Source of the DNA: Novosphingobium sp. CECT 9465
Lineage (GTDB): Bacteria > Pseudomonadota > Alphaproteobacteria > Sphingomonadales > Sphingomonadaceae
Reading direction: 5' to 3'
NCBI RefSeq assembly: GCF_920987055.1
Contig: NZ_CAKLBX010000001.1
Location: 3,520,501-3,584,500 of the forward strand
DNA: 64,000 bases
The translations under genes and the position numbers were made by a program. Under the pieces are notes generated by a model, which was given only the letters and a program-made list of their open reading frames with translations, was not told the DNA's origin and made no database searches. Shown piece by piece: positions 18,790 to 27,182 of this stretch; the first letter of the stretch is position 1, and each line of letters starts with the position of its first letter.

Positions 18790-19172
18790 TCGTCGTCGCC
18801 CCCATCCGCGATCATACTTTTTTTGAGCAGACGGTTTTCGAGCGTCAGGTCGGCAACGCATTCCTTCAGGGCACGGGCTTCGCGGCGCAGGTCCTGCACC
18901 TCGCCGGTGGTTGCGGCACGGGCAGTGTCGCCAGCCAGGCGACGCTTGCCCGCTTCCATGAACTCCTTCGACCAGGTGTAATACAGGCTTTGGGCGATGC
19001 CTTCCTTGCGGCACAGCTCGGCAATGCTGTCCTCGCCGCGCAGGCCATCCAGCACGATCCTGATCTTGTCTTCGGCCGAGAAGTGCCGACGGGTCTGCCG
19101 CCGGATGTCCTTCACCACCCGCTCGGCAGGGGCCTTTATCGGCGATTTTTTTAAGGAGTGTTGGGGCTTCAT
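18786..19172 (-). CDS. Transposase orfA of IS copy B
   Basis: 128 residues, HTH and coiled-coil as in the other copies; residue 13 region reads PIKAP rather than PMKAP. The A7 tract about 30 bases before the stop lies where the orfB frame is also open, so a -1 shift could make an OrfAB fusion. Confidence 0.88.
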   Translation of the reverse strand: MKPQHSLKKSPIKAPAERVVKDIRRQTRRHFSAEDKIRIVLDGLRGEDSIAELCRKEGIAQSLYYTWSKEFMEAGKRRLAGDTARAATTGEVQDLRREARALKECVADLTLENRLLKKSMIADGGDDE

Positions 19173-19257
19173 CTTCGTTCCTTCGTCACTACGACGAAGC
19201 CCCAACACTCCTTAAATCACAACCTCAAATCTGTGCCATTGGTGCTGACGGGGAACA

Positions 19258-19620
19258 GAGCTGAGGCTCAGTCAGGGGGCCGACTATCTTCAGAAACTCT
19301 ACGACAGATCCGGGCCAGCCATGCGTTATCAGCAGCGGGAGCGCACGCGGGTTCGACGAGCGGATATGCAGGAAATGAATATCAAGCCCGTTAATAGGTG
19401 TTCTGTACTGGCCCAGGTCGTTCAATAGGCGCTCGCAACGCCGCCAGTCATATGAGGATCGCCAGTACTCGCACAGCTTTCGTACGGACTCCAACGGTGC
19501 GCCCTGCGTCCAGTTCTGCACAGTCTCCGGCTCAGGCCAGCGCGCACGCTCAAGGCGTTGCTTGAGATCAACGATCTGATCTTCCGGAACCCTGCTATAA
19601 TATCTTTCTACGTCGAACAT
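19258..19620 (-). pseudogene. Epoxide hydrolase, N-terminal fragment cut by IS copy B
   Basis: 121 codons remain. RVPEDQIVDLKQRLERARWP is the EHN (epoxide hydrolase N-terminal) domain and PLLITHGWPGSVVEFLKIVGPL begins the alpha/beta-hydrolase domain, including the oxyanion-hole HGWP motif. The nucleophile Asp and the rest of the catalytic triad are lost beyond the IS at 19257. The ATG at 19620 has an AGG about 5 bases upstream. Divergent from the Rieske gene, it was probably part of the same aromatic or xenobiotic catabolic cluster. Confidence 0.82.
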
Positions 19621-19754
19621 GAACCTGTCGCTGCTCCCCAAGGCGTCGCTTATTTTTGAAAGTATCGGGCAGAACCTTGCGAGTGGTCCGCTGCCGGGTA
19701 TTGATCCTGCTTAACAAATGCTGCGTTCTCGACCCAGAGGCTCGGGGAGGTTCA

Positions 19755-19773
19755 TTCTGACCCTCCGTCAGAA
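19755..19773. promoter_or_regulatory. Inverted repeat in the divergent promoter region
   Basis: TTCTGAC - 5 bases - GTCAGAA, a perfect 7-bp dyad in the 283-bp gap between the epoxide hydrolase fragment and the Rieske oxygenase. A plausible operator for a catabolic regulator. No regulator gene is nearby. Confidence 0.4.
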
Positions 19774-19903
19774 AGGCTGATTGTAGCTTTGCGCGCCCCG
19801 CCATAAAGACGAGCCTAGCAAGCCACCGAACACCGGCACTATCGTGCAGAGGCAGCGTTGGCGGCCAATGTTGCTAGGTTGCGGATTTGAGTAGGAGGAT
19901 GTC

Positions 19904-21130
19904 ATGAACGGATTTACCAGGATACCGGAAAGTCGCTGGTTGAGATCGAGGGATCTCAAACTGGAGGAGAGTTCTGCCCCAGCCTCCTTCTATACGTCGC
20001 AGGAACAGTTCGAGCTGGAGCGTGAGCAGGTCTTTCGGCGCGCTTGGTTATCGGTCGCGCGCGTGGAAGAGCTTCCCAACGCAGGCGATTTCGTCAATCT
20101 CGACATTTTGACACTCAAGGCCAAGCTGATCTTGGTCCGGGGCGACGACGGAGAGGTGCGCGGCTTCCACAATTCCTGCGCGCATCGCGGTGTGATGGTC
20201 GTACAGAAGGAGAAGGGCAACGCTGCCCAGTTCCGCTGCCCCTACCATGCCTGGGTGTATGGAACCGACGGCAAGCTGCGGACCATTCCCGGCGCCGATA
20301 TGTTCCCGGATGTGAAATGCGGTCATGACGGTCTGCCGCCGGTGCATACGGGTATTTGGAACGGTTTCATATTCGTCAATTTTGCCAAGGAACCCGAGGA
20401 GTCCCTTGAGGAGTTCCTCGGAGAAGCCGGGGTTCTTTTCTCCGACTTGCCCTTCGAGGATTATAATCACGAGCTGCGCTTCCCTCAGCCGCTCGCGACG
20501 AACTGGAAGCATATCAGCAACGCCTTCACCGAAGGCTATCACCTGGGCTTCCTGCACAAGAATTCACTCCCGTTCGTCTTCGATCGCGAAAACCCACTGA
20601 CGGATTATCCGACCGTGCGATTCATGGGGCGCCACTCCGCGAATATCACCGGAGCCAACAGCAAATGGCAGCCGACAAAGCCGGTTATGCGCTTTGCCCT
20701 GGAAACCGGGTTCGCAGCAGACGCCGAGTTGGAGCCGGCCGGCAAGAAGTTGATGGATCATCCGGCAATCAACCCAGATCGTATAGATCCGATCATGGAA
20801 GAGGCCATCAATATCTTCCCTAACACTCAGATCCAGGTTCTGCGTAATGGCTATCTGTGGTACCAGTATTGGCCGTCGGGGCCCAATGAAATGCTGTGGG
20901 ACGTGCGTCTTTTCCTCGATAGGGCACCGCACAGTTTCAGGACGGAATTCGCAGAAGCCTCCTATGTCGCGGCCAGCCGCGACGTGTTGGCCGAAGATTC
21001 CTCGATGGGCGAACTGCAGCAGCAAGGTCTCATCTCGGGAGGACTGGAACGGGTCAAATATGGTGAGAACGAGTTCATGCTGCGTCACTTTGCGCAGACG
21101 CTGACGAATTACATCGAAGGCAAGGTTTAG
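19904..21130 (+). CDS. Rieske aromatic ring-hydroxylating oxygenase, alpha subunit
   Basis: 408 residues. The Rieske [2Fe-2S] ligands are C92, H94, C112 and H115 (SCAHRG and CPYHAW). The mononuclear iron site is in NAFTEGYHLGFLH (H213, H218), with E210 at the bridging acidic position where many dioxygenases have Asp. Length and domain order fit the large subunit of terminal oxygenases that insert O2 into aromatic or related rings, fed by a ferredoxin/reductase not encoded here. Strong RBS TAGGAGG. The substrate is unknown; neighbours (epoxide hydrolase, SDR, SnoaL-like and VOC proteins) suggest a xenobiotic or terpenoid/steroid-like pathway. Confidence 0.92.
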   Translation: MNGFTRIPESRWLRSRDLKLEESSAPASFYTSQEQFELEREQVFRRAWLSVARVEELPNAGDFVNLDILTLKAKLILVRGDDGEVRGFHNSCAHRGVMVVQKEKGNAAQFRCPYHAWVYGTDGKLRTIPGADMFPDVKCGHDGLPPVHTGIWNGFIFVNFAKEPEESLEEFLGEAGVLFSDLPFEDYNHELRFPQPLATNWKHISNAFTEGYHLGFLHKNSLPFVFDRENPLTDYPTVRFMGRHSANITGANSKWQPTKPVMRFALETGFAADAELEPAGKKLMDHPAINPDRIDPIMEEAINIFPNTQIQVLRNGYLWYQYWPSGPNEMLWDVRLFLDRAPHSFRTEFAEASYVAASRDVLAEDSSMGELQQQGLISGGLERVKYGENEFMLRHFAQTLTNYIEGKV

Positions 21131-21172
21131 ATCTAAGGGTTGCTGGCGCCGGACGCGCCAAGGAGAATTATA

Positions 21173-21535
21173 ATGTCAACGATTGAAAGAGGCGTCAGTC
21201 CGTCGCTGCCTGCCGGCTTCGAGGCGCTCGAGATGTTCCTCGAGGAGTGGGGTGATCTCGAGACAGAGGACGAGAGATACCAACTTCGACGCCGCAAAAG
21301 CCTCGAGGACTTGAAGCTCTTCTATGATGCCGTGACTCCGAGGCTCGAGGATGTGTTCCGGCATCTCGACCAATTCGAGTATGGCCCGCTGCCCAGAGCC
21401 GAGCAGGGACTTTTCCGGCTCGCTCTCGGGCTGGCCGAGGTCGCCCAGGCTGTGGAGGTGATCGGGCATCCCAGTGTCCCCACCACCTCTGCCCAGCACA
21501 CTATTCAAATTTCTCGGCCACGGAGCCTGAAGTAG
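21173..21535 (+). CDS. Small hypothetical protein following the Rieske oxygenase
   Basis: 120 residues, acidic and helical, starting MSTIERGVSPSLPAGFEALE after AGGAG. I believe similar short helical proteins accompany Rieske oxygenases in sphingomonad degradation clusters, but I cannot name a family. After the stop the same frame continues open for 28 further codons to another stop, which may reflect decay of the C-terminus. Probably co-transcribed with the oxygenase 42 bases upstream. Confidence 0.65.
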   Translation: MSTIERGVSPSLPAGFEALEMFLEEWGDLETEDERYQLRRRKSLEDLKLFYDAVTPRLEDVFRHLDQFEYGPLPRAEQGLFRLALGLAEVAQAVEVIGHPSVPTTSAQHTIQISRPRSLK

Positions 21536-21630
21536 AAGCAGGTTCTTGAGGAGGGCCGATCGGGCGGTCCCGCTCGGAGCGACCAAGTTGCCGTGGTCGG
21601 GAAGGGCAGCGGCTAACCGGGAGACATCGT

Positions 21631-21873
21631 GTCACGCTGGTTCAAGGTGGCTCGACACTGGCATCACAGTTTGAGGCGCCGCTGGCAGCGGTAAATATCG
21701 GCTATGATGACGTCGAGGCGGCCAAAGACCGTCTGGAGGCGGCGGGTTACCCCGTGCTGTATCAGCAGGCGATGAAGTCGGGTGGAACCGCCTATCATTT
21801 CGGGAAAGCTTTCCATGGCATGCCACTTTTTATTCATCCAAGCTCGGCAGACGCGGAAATGATCGGCGTGTAA
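21631..21873 (+). pseudogene. VOC (glyoxalase/dioxygenase fold) family protein, C-terminal fragment
   Basis: 81 codons. GYDDVEAAKDRLEAAGYPVL followed by GTAYHFGKAFHGMPLFIHP is the second beta-alpha-beta module of VOC-fold proteins such as methylmalonyl-CoA epimerase or glyoxalase relatives. No plausible start codon or first module precedes it, so it is a 5'-truncated remnant. The real gene was probably another member of the catabolic cluster. Confidence 0.6.
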
Positions 21874-21931
21874 TATCATAGCGGGTGCGGAGCGATTACC
21901 GCTCACGCGCTAAAGGAACGGGAGCAATCAC

Positions 21932-22309
21932 GTGGCTAATTCTGACGGCAACAAGGAACTGGTTCTACGGTTTATGCAAGCCATCGTGGATGGCGACGTC
22001 GCGACCCTCGAGACAATTATCCATTACGACGCGAGATGGTGGATCAACGGGATCGGGGACCTCGATCGAGCGGGCCTCTTCAACGGCCTTAGCGCCCTGA
22101 TTGCCGCCAAAGAGCGGACGATGGTAGTGACCCATGCTGTGGCGGAAGGCGATCACGTCGCTGTGGAGGCGGTCGGCGAAATGGTCTATGATAACGATGT
22201 CTATCGAAATCAGTACCATAATGTCTTCCGGATTGCCGATGGCTGTATCATAGAGGGCCGGGAATATATGGATACGCAAGCGGCAGCCGCGTTTATGGCT
22301 AGGCGGTAG
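21932..22309 (+). CDS. SnoaL/NTF2-like family protein
   Basis: 125 residues from a GTG preceded by GGGAG. Cone-shaped NTF2-like fold: NKELVLRFMQAIVDGDVATL, then WWINGIGDLDRAGLF and YHNVFRIADGCIIEGREYMDT. Such proteins act as isomerases, hydrolases or dehydratases of small hydrophobic molecules, or as binding proteins. Its place between Rieske and SDR genes suggests it works on an intermediate of the same pathway. Confidence 0.82.
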   Translation: MANSDGNKELVLRFMQAIVDGDVATLETIIHYDARWWINGIGDLDRAGLFNGLSALIAAKERTMVVTHAVAEGDHVAVEAVGEMVYDNDVYRNQYHNVFRIADGCIIEGREYMDTQAAAAFMARR

Positions 22310-22423
22310 TTTCCGGGCCGAGGGGAGCCCCCGCGGGCAATGGCCTACGGCCTAGCATTAAATGCAAGCAGAGCGGATACTGGGCAATGCCTTTCGCCTG
22401 CTACCTATGTTAAAGGAAAGCAA

Positions 22424-23066
22424 ATGCAGCGTCTGGCAAACAAGGTCGCGATCGTCACGGGCGGCGGCGGCCGTATCGGTGCGGCAACGGCAAAGCGTTT
22501 CGCTGCCGAGGGCGCAAAGGTTGTGATCGCAGATCTTAGTGAAGAGGGCGCCGAACGGGTCGCGACCGAGATCGGGGACGCGGCGCTGGCCGTCCGGTTC
22601 GATGCCGGCGACGTCGAAAGCATTGCTCGCCTGGTACAGCGCACCGTCGATCATTTTGGCGGACTTGACATCCTTCACAACAACGCCGCGCTTTTGGATC
22701 TGGAATTCCTCAATCGTGATCGTACCGTGGTCGATACCGATATAGAGGTGTGGGATCGCACAATGGAAGTTAATGTGCGCGGCTACATGGTGGCATGCAA
22801 ACATGCGATCCCTCATATGCGTCGACGGGGTGGCGGATCCATTATCAATACGTCGTCGGGCGCGGCGGCAGCGGGGGACAGTTCGCGCGTCGCTTACGGT
22901 TCATCAAAGGGAGCGATCCTCGTGATGACCAAATATATTGCCACACAGCATGGTCGGGAAAATATCCGATGCAATGCGATAATGCCCGGGCTCATTCTCG
23001 ACCCGGAACTTGAGCCTAAGATTGCCGAACTCGCCGCGCTCATCAAACGTCACCAGCTCATCGAAC
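22424..23066 (+). pseudogene. SDR family oxidoreductase, 5' part (split by IS copy C)
   Basis: 214 codons. N-terminal nucleotide-binding motif TGGGGRIG (Arg where Gly is usual), DILHNNAA, catalytic Ser in NTSSGAAA and YGSSK. The ATG at 22424 follows AAGGAAAG. The frame is broken at 23067 by the insertion sequence. Joining to 24597-24730 restores a continuous 259-codon frame, so the insertion is the only lesion up to that point. It would have been an NAD(P)-dependent dehydrogenase of the catabolic cluster. Confidence 0.88.
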
Positions 23067-23107
23067 TGTTCCCCGTCAGCACCAATGGCACAGATTTGAG
23101 GTTGTGA

Positions 23108-23174
23108 TTTAAGGAGTGTTGGGGCTTCGTCGTAGTGACGAAGGAACGAAGATGAAGCCCCAACACTCCTTAAA
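23108..23174 (+). repeat. Long hairpin spanning the orfA start
   Basis: Two perfectly complementary 21-base arms (23108-23128 and 23154-23174) enclose a 25-base loop. The loop carries the AAGGAACGAAG ribosome-binding site and the first two bases of the orfA ATG; the 3' arm is the first codons of orfA. Present in all three copies. Read-through transcripts from outside would carry this hairpin and could be poorly translated. Confidence 0.75.
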
Positions 23175-23538
23175 AAAATCGCCGATGAAGGCCCCTGCCG
23201 AGCGGGTGGTGAAGGACATCCGGCGGCAGACCCGTCGGCACTTCTCGGCCGAAGACAAGATCAGGATCGTGCTGGATGGCCTGCGCGGCGAGGACAGCAT
23301 TGCCGAGCTGTGCCGCAAGGAAGGCATCGCCCAAAGCCTGTATTACACCTGGTCGAAGGAGTTCATGGAAGCGGGCAAGCGTCGCCTGGCTGGCGACACT
23401 GCCCGTGCCGCAACCACCGGCGAGGTGCAGGACCTGCGCCGCGAAGCCCGTGCCCTGAAGGAATGCGTTGCCGACCTGACGCTCGAAAACCGTCTGCTCA
23501 AAAAAAGTATGATCGCGGATGGGGGCGACGACGAATGA
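23152..23538 (+). CDS. Transposase orfA of IS copy C
   Basis: 128 residues, HTH plus C-terminal coiled coil (LTLENRLLKKSM). Start ATG 23152 preceded by AAGGAACGAAG inside the hairpin loop. Stop TGA overlaps the orfB ATG. Confidence 0.9.
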   Translation: MKPQHSLKKSPMKAPAERVVKDIRRQTRRHFSAEDKIRIVLDGLRGEDSIAELCRKEGIAQSLYYTWSKEFMEAGKRRLAGDTARAATTGEVQDLRREARALKECVADLTLENRLLKKSMIADGGDDE

Positions 23539-24515
23539 GGTATCCAGCATCGGAGAAGCTCGAGATCATCCGGATCGTCGAGCAATCGCACCTACCAGCC
23601 AAGCACACGTTGGACGAGCTCGGCATTGCCCGTCGGACCTTCTACCGCTGGTACGACCGGTTCCTCGAAGGCGGCCCGGAGGCGCTGGAGGATCGGCCAT
23701 CGACACCGAGCCGGGTGTGGAACCGGATCCCGCCTGACATCCATGATCAGATCATCGAGCTGGCGCTGGGGCAGTCCGAGCTAAGCCCCCGGGAACTGGC
23801 GGTGCGTTTTACCGATGAGAGGCGCTACTTCGTGTCGGAAGCCACGGTTTACCGTCTGTTGAAGGCCCACGATCTGATCACCAGCCCGGCCTATGTCGTG
23901 ATCAAGGCCGCCGATCAGTTCCACACCAAGACCACGCGGGTAAACGAGATGTGGCAGACTGATTTTACCTACTTCAAGATCATCGGGTGGGGCTGGATGT
24001 ACCTGTCGACCGTGCTCGACGACTTCTCGCGCTACATTATCGCCTGGAAACTGTGCACCAACATGCGCGCCGAGGATGTGACCGACACGCTCGACCTGGC
24101 CCTTGGCGCATCGGGCTGCGACAGCGCCACGGTGCTGCACAAGCCCAGGCTGTTGTCGGATAATGGCCCCAGCTACATCGCCGGCGAATTGGCTGAATAC
24201 ATTGAGGCCCGGAAGATGAGCCACGTGCGCGGTGCCCCGATGCACCCGCAAACCCAGGGCAAGATCGAGCGCTGGCACCAAACCCTGAAAAACCGCATCC
24301 TGCTGGAAAACTACTTTTTGCCCGGCGACCTCGAAGCCCAAATCGAGGCCTTCGTCGAGTACTACAACCACCAGCGTTACCACGAGAGCCTGAACAACGT
24401 GACGCCCGCCGATGCCTACTTCGGCAGGGCTCCAGCCATCATCAAACAGCGCGAAAGGATCAAGCGACAGACCATCGAACATCGGCGCTTGCAACACCGC
24501 AAGCTCGCCGCCTAA
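23535..24515 (+). CDS. Transposase orfB of IS copy C
   Basis: 326 residues, identical in layout to copy B: HTH, then D143, D209 and E245 forming DD(35)E. The frame is also open far upstream through orfA, compatible with a -1 frameshift fusion at the A7 tract. Confidence 0.93.
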   Translation: MRYPASEKLEIIRIVEQSHLPAKHTLDELGIARRTFYRWYDRFLEGGPEALEDRPSTPSRVWNRIPPDIHDQIIELALGQSELSPRELAVRFTDERRYFVSEATVYRLLKAHDLITSPAYVVIKAADQFHTKTTRVNEMWQTDFTYFKIIGWGWMYLSTVLDDFSRYIIAWKLCTNMRAEDVTDTLDLALGASGCDSATVLHKPRLLSDNGPSYIAGELAEYIEARKMSHVRGAPMHPQTQGKIERWHQTLKNRILLENYFLPGDLEAQIEAFVEYYNHQRYHESLNNVTPADAYFGRAPAIIKQRERIKRQTIEHRRLQHRKLAA

Positions 24516-24589
24516 CATCAACCCCCAGACGAGGTCCGCACTCCGCTAATTTACGCCGCGAGTTGTGCCGAATGTTCTGACGACGGACA

Positions 24590-24730
24590 ATCGAACGAAC
24601 CGGGCGGCCCGAGGATATTGCCGCCTTGGCGGCTTTCTTCGCGTCAGACGAATCCGGCTTCATCACCGGGCAGTCGCTCAGGGCCGATGGTGGCGTTCTC
24701 GATCATCAGCCTATGTTCGCGGATGAATTA
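24590..24730 (+). pseudogene. SDR family oxidoreductase, 3' part
   Basis: Continues the SDR frame after one copy of the ATCGAAC duplication: RPEDIAALAAFFASDESGF and ITGQSLRADGG are the conserved SDR C-terminal substrate-loop and dimer motifs. The extreme C-terminus is cut again by an IS5-type element at 24731, which would add about a dozen foreign residues before a stop. Two independent insertions thus hit the same gene. Confidence 0.85.
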
Positions 24731-25730
24731 GGCCGTGAACCCATTAACGCGACGGTGTCTGAGCCTTCTTGATCTGTCGCACCGCCCAGATGACAATCGG
24801 AATTGTCAGAATCAGGAACACGATAAGTCGGGTGTTCCACTGCTCACCGCTGAAGAATGCGATCAAGGCAGCGGCAAAGAAGAATAGCGTCCAAGACATC
24901 CAGGGCTTCATAGGGTTCATCGTAACACGCCTTTCCTTGTTGAGCGAAAGCTGATTCAGGGACTGGATGAGCCGATATGACCTGACCGATTTCGAGTGGC
25001 GTGTGATCGAACCAATGTTGCCCAACAAGCCTAGAGGCGTGCCACGTGTCGATGACCGGCGTGTGCTGAATGGCATCTTCTGGGTGCTGCGGTCAGGGGC
25101 GCCGTGGCGAGACTTGCCGGAACGCTATGGCCCGCGCACAACCTGCTACAATCGCTTCGTGCGATGGCGAAAAGCCGGTGTGTGGGATCGAATGATGGAC
25201 GCCATCACCGCCGCCCATGATGGCGATATCCAGATGATCGACAGCACTTCCATCCGGGCGCACCAACAGGCTGCGACGGCAAAAAGGGGGATCGAGATCA
25301 TTGTCTCGGTCGCTCCCGAGGCGGGCTCACCACCAAAATCCACGCGGTCGTCGATGGGCAAGGCCTCCCGATCCGGCTCAGCCTGACTGCCGGGCAAAGC
25401 CACGACGGGCAAGCGGCTGACGATCTACTCAATCACGTTGGCGCCGGAACAATCGTGCTGGCAGACAAGGCGTATGACGCCGATCGTATCCGAGCGTCTC
25501 TCCGCGAAAAGGGATCGTTTGCCAACATTCCGCCCAAGGCAAACCGGAAGTCGAAACCGTACTTCAGCACATGGCTGTACCGCGAGCGGAACCTGATCGA
25601 ACGCTATTTCTCCAAATTGAAGCACTTCCGCAGAGTAGCTACCCGCTACGACAAGTTGGCCGAAAACTTTCTGGCCATGGTCCAACTCGCCTCAATGCGC
25701 CTGTGGCTGCGCGTTTATGAGTCTACGGCC
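24731..25730 (+). mobile_element. IS5-family (IS427-like) element, copy 1
   Basis: 1000 bp with imperfect terminal inverted repeats beginning GGCCGTGAACCCATTAACGCG and, inverted, GGCCGTAGACTCATAAACGCG. Carries a frameshifted transposase and a divergent 58-aa passenger ORF. The left flank ends in TA but the right flank begins CA, so there is no matching duplication. Appears identical to copy 2. Confidence 0.88.
24744..24920 (-). CDS. Small membrane protein carried by the IS5-type element (copy 1)
   Basis: 58 residues starting MNPMKPWMSW, with two hydrophobic segments (LFFFAAALIAFFSG and LIVFLILTIPIVIWAV) and a basic C-terminus. GGAAAGG lies about 9 bases upstream. It is divergent from the transposase and its stop codon falls within the terminal repeat. 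IS5 elements do not normally carry such a gene. Unknown function; perhaps host-derived cargo or a transposition modulator. Confidence 0.6.
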   Translation of the reverse strand: MNPMKPWMSWTLFFFAAALIAFFSGEQWNTRLIVFLILTIPIVIWAVRQIKKAQTPSR

Positions 25731-25778
25731 CAGTTTCAGCGCAAGCAACGGACCCCAAAGAGAAGGCTTACATTCTGA
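24967..25778 (+). CDS. IS5-family transposase, copy 1 (programmed -1 frameshift, no own stop)
   Basis: The first frame (24967-25386) gives the DUF4096-like N-terminus (RYDLTDFEWRVIEPMLP, then WVLRSGAPWRDLPERYG) and the first catalytic Asp in IQMIDST. At 25281-25290 the slippery AAAAAGGGGG allows a -1 shift into the frame encoding RGGLTTKIHAVVDG, LADKAYDAD (second Asp) and LIERYFSKLKHFRR (Glu). The frame runs through the right end of the element and stops only at 25778 in flanking DNA. This is a standard DDE cut-and-paste enzyme. Confidence 0.88.
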
Positions 25779-26002
25779 CCCTGACCTGTTCGGTGGTGGC
25801 GTCATGGTTCAAGGACGAACCGATGTATGCCAAGACCAGCGATGCCATTTCGCGCACAGCCACGGTGCTTGGCTACTCCAAGAAAAAGCAGGCGCAGGAT
25901 ATTGTCGCCATGAGCAGCGTTCTGGGAAATGAAAGGCGTTCCAATCCGACGATCATGGATCGGCATCGGGCGGCCTGCCGCCGTTATGGATTAGCTAGCT
26001 AA
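25731..26002 (+). pseudogene. C-terminal fragment of an unidentified gene, cut by IS5-type copy 1
   Basis: Reading in from the IS boundary, one frame is open for 90 codons and includes KEKAYILTLTCSVVASWFKD and GYSKKKQAQDIVAMSSVLGN. The composition and lack of a good start suggest the tail of a larger protein that lost its 5' end. Conjugation or replication functions are possible from the neighbourhood, but I recognise no family. Overlaps the 3' end of the convergent gene by 8 bases. Confidence 0.5.
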
Positions 26003-26840
26003 GCCCGGCGGCTGGATTGTTCGGCGCTCGTACATCGGGCACCGACTGTGGGGCAGGAGCGGCGTTACTGCCAACGGAAACGCCCGCAGCAGCGAGTGCT
26101 GCACCGATTTCATCCATTTCGGCAGGCACCACGGCATTTGGAGTGGGTGCGGCTTGCCGTGACACTGCATCCTTGGAAGCGGTTTGGCTTTGGCTGGCCG
26201 CCTGCGCCTGTATCCCTTCAATCTCTTGCAAGTTTGCCTGCGCGGTGCTGAGCAAACGCGGATAGTCAGGACTATCCTTAGCGCCGTGGTCGCCCGCGTC
26301 TTGTACTTGATCGAGTTGAAGCTGCGCGGCTTGTCGTAGGGCATCCGGGGTGCCAATGGCGCGCAGGCGGTCGATTTCTTCCTTACGTTCCTGCTCGCGC
26401 TTGCGGTAGGCGGCTTCCTCTTCAGCGTTTTCAAAGCGCAGATAGGGATCGAGCACTTTCTTCTCGAACAGGTCGCTATTCAGGGCGTCCATCGAAGCGT
26501 GCACGCGCTCAAGCCGTGCTTCCAGCGTTTCGGCGCTTTGCGCACTGGTCGCGGTGGTGCGGGCCTGCTGCGCCACGGCCCCACTCTGAGCAACAATGGC
26601 GGCAATATCGCTGCGCAGGCCAGCGAGCGCGGTGGCACCGGCGGTGCCTACCTGCCGCATGGCGGCGCTGAGGTTTTGGAGCTGGGTTTCCAGTGGGCCG
26701 GTGCTGGCCCCGCTGCGGCTGAGTTCGGCCAGGACGTTCTCAAGGTCAAACTGAGCTATGGCCAGTTTGCCAATCAGTTCGGCGCGCTGGCTAGCCAGCG
26801 GTTCATCCGTGGCCGGATGACCCGGCTCTGAAACTGTCAT
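25995..26840 (-). CDS. Coiled-coil protein of unknown function
   Basis: 281 residues rich in Ala, Gln, Glu and Arg with long heptad-like helices (residues about 15-120 and 140-180, for example ENAEEEAAYRKREQERKEEI) and a low-complexity Pro/Ala tail. No signal peptide or membrane segment. The family is unrecognised; such proteins often accompany mobile elements in sphingomonads. No strong ribosome-binding site precedes the ATG. Confidence 0.65.
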   Translation of the reverse strand: MTVSEPGHPATDEPLASQRAELIGKLAIAQFDLENVLAELSRSGASTGPLETQLQNLSAAMRQVGTAGATALAGLRSDIAAIVAQSGAVAQQARTTATSAQSAETLEARLERVHASMDALNSDLFEKKVLDPYLRFENAEEEAAYRKREQERKEEIDRLRAIGTPDALRQAAQLQLDQVQDAGDHGAKDSPDYPRLLSTAQANLQEIEGIQAQAASQSQTASKDAVSRQAAPTPNAVVPAEMDEIGAALAAAGVSVGSNAAPAPQSVPDVRAPNNPAAGLS

Positions 26841-27182
26841 GTCGGCGGCGATAGATTACCTGTCTCGCGCGAGGGTGAACGTCACACAGCATACCTCAAA
26901 AATCGCTAAAACTTGGTTAATATTTGGTTGATGGGTGGGCGGTTTCGGCAGGGAACCTCCCCGCACTAGCGCGTGGAATGGCGCTGGCCGTGTCGCGTAT
27001 GGCCGACCGCGCGGAACGGGCAAGGCGCGGCGCTTCCGTGGCCCATGGCATATCCGGGCCGTGTGCAGCTTGCCCGCCGGGGGGCGGTGCCAAGGGCAGC
27101 CGGTGCCCGATGCGCTTGGCCGGTCGGCCTGTGGCTCCGGGTCCATCGTGCAATCCAGCGCGGGGCGAACCGGGAGGAACCC

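Larger units (their letters stand above)
17735..19257 (-). mobile_element. Insertion sequence copy B (IS3/IS481-like)
   Basis: 1523 bp, intact, same orientation as copy A. Terminal repeats TGTCCGTCGTCAG / TGTTCCCCGTCAG are imperfectly inverted. It differs from copies A and C by at least one base changing Met to Ile near the orfA N-terminus. The flanks (gacc / gagc) show no target duplication, and truncated genes abut both ends. Confidence 0.92.
23067..24589 (+). mobile_element. Insertion sequence copy C (IS3/IS481-like), with target duplication
   Basis: 1523 bp in the opposite orientation to copies A and B. Flanked by a perfect 7-bp direct repeat ATCGAAC (23060-23066 and 24590-24596); removing the element and one repeat restores the SDR gene. 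This defines both ends and shows a simple, probably recent, insertion. A 7-bp duplication is longer than the 3-4 bp typical of IS3. Confidence 0.95.

Noticed and set aside
25717..25932. 71-codon ORF leaving the IS5-type element
   Set aside because: Composition is poor and a longer, better frame (to 26002) covers the same bases.
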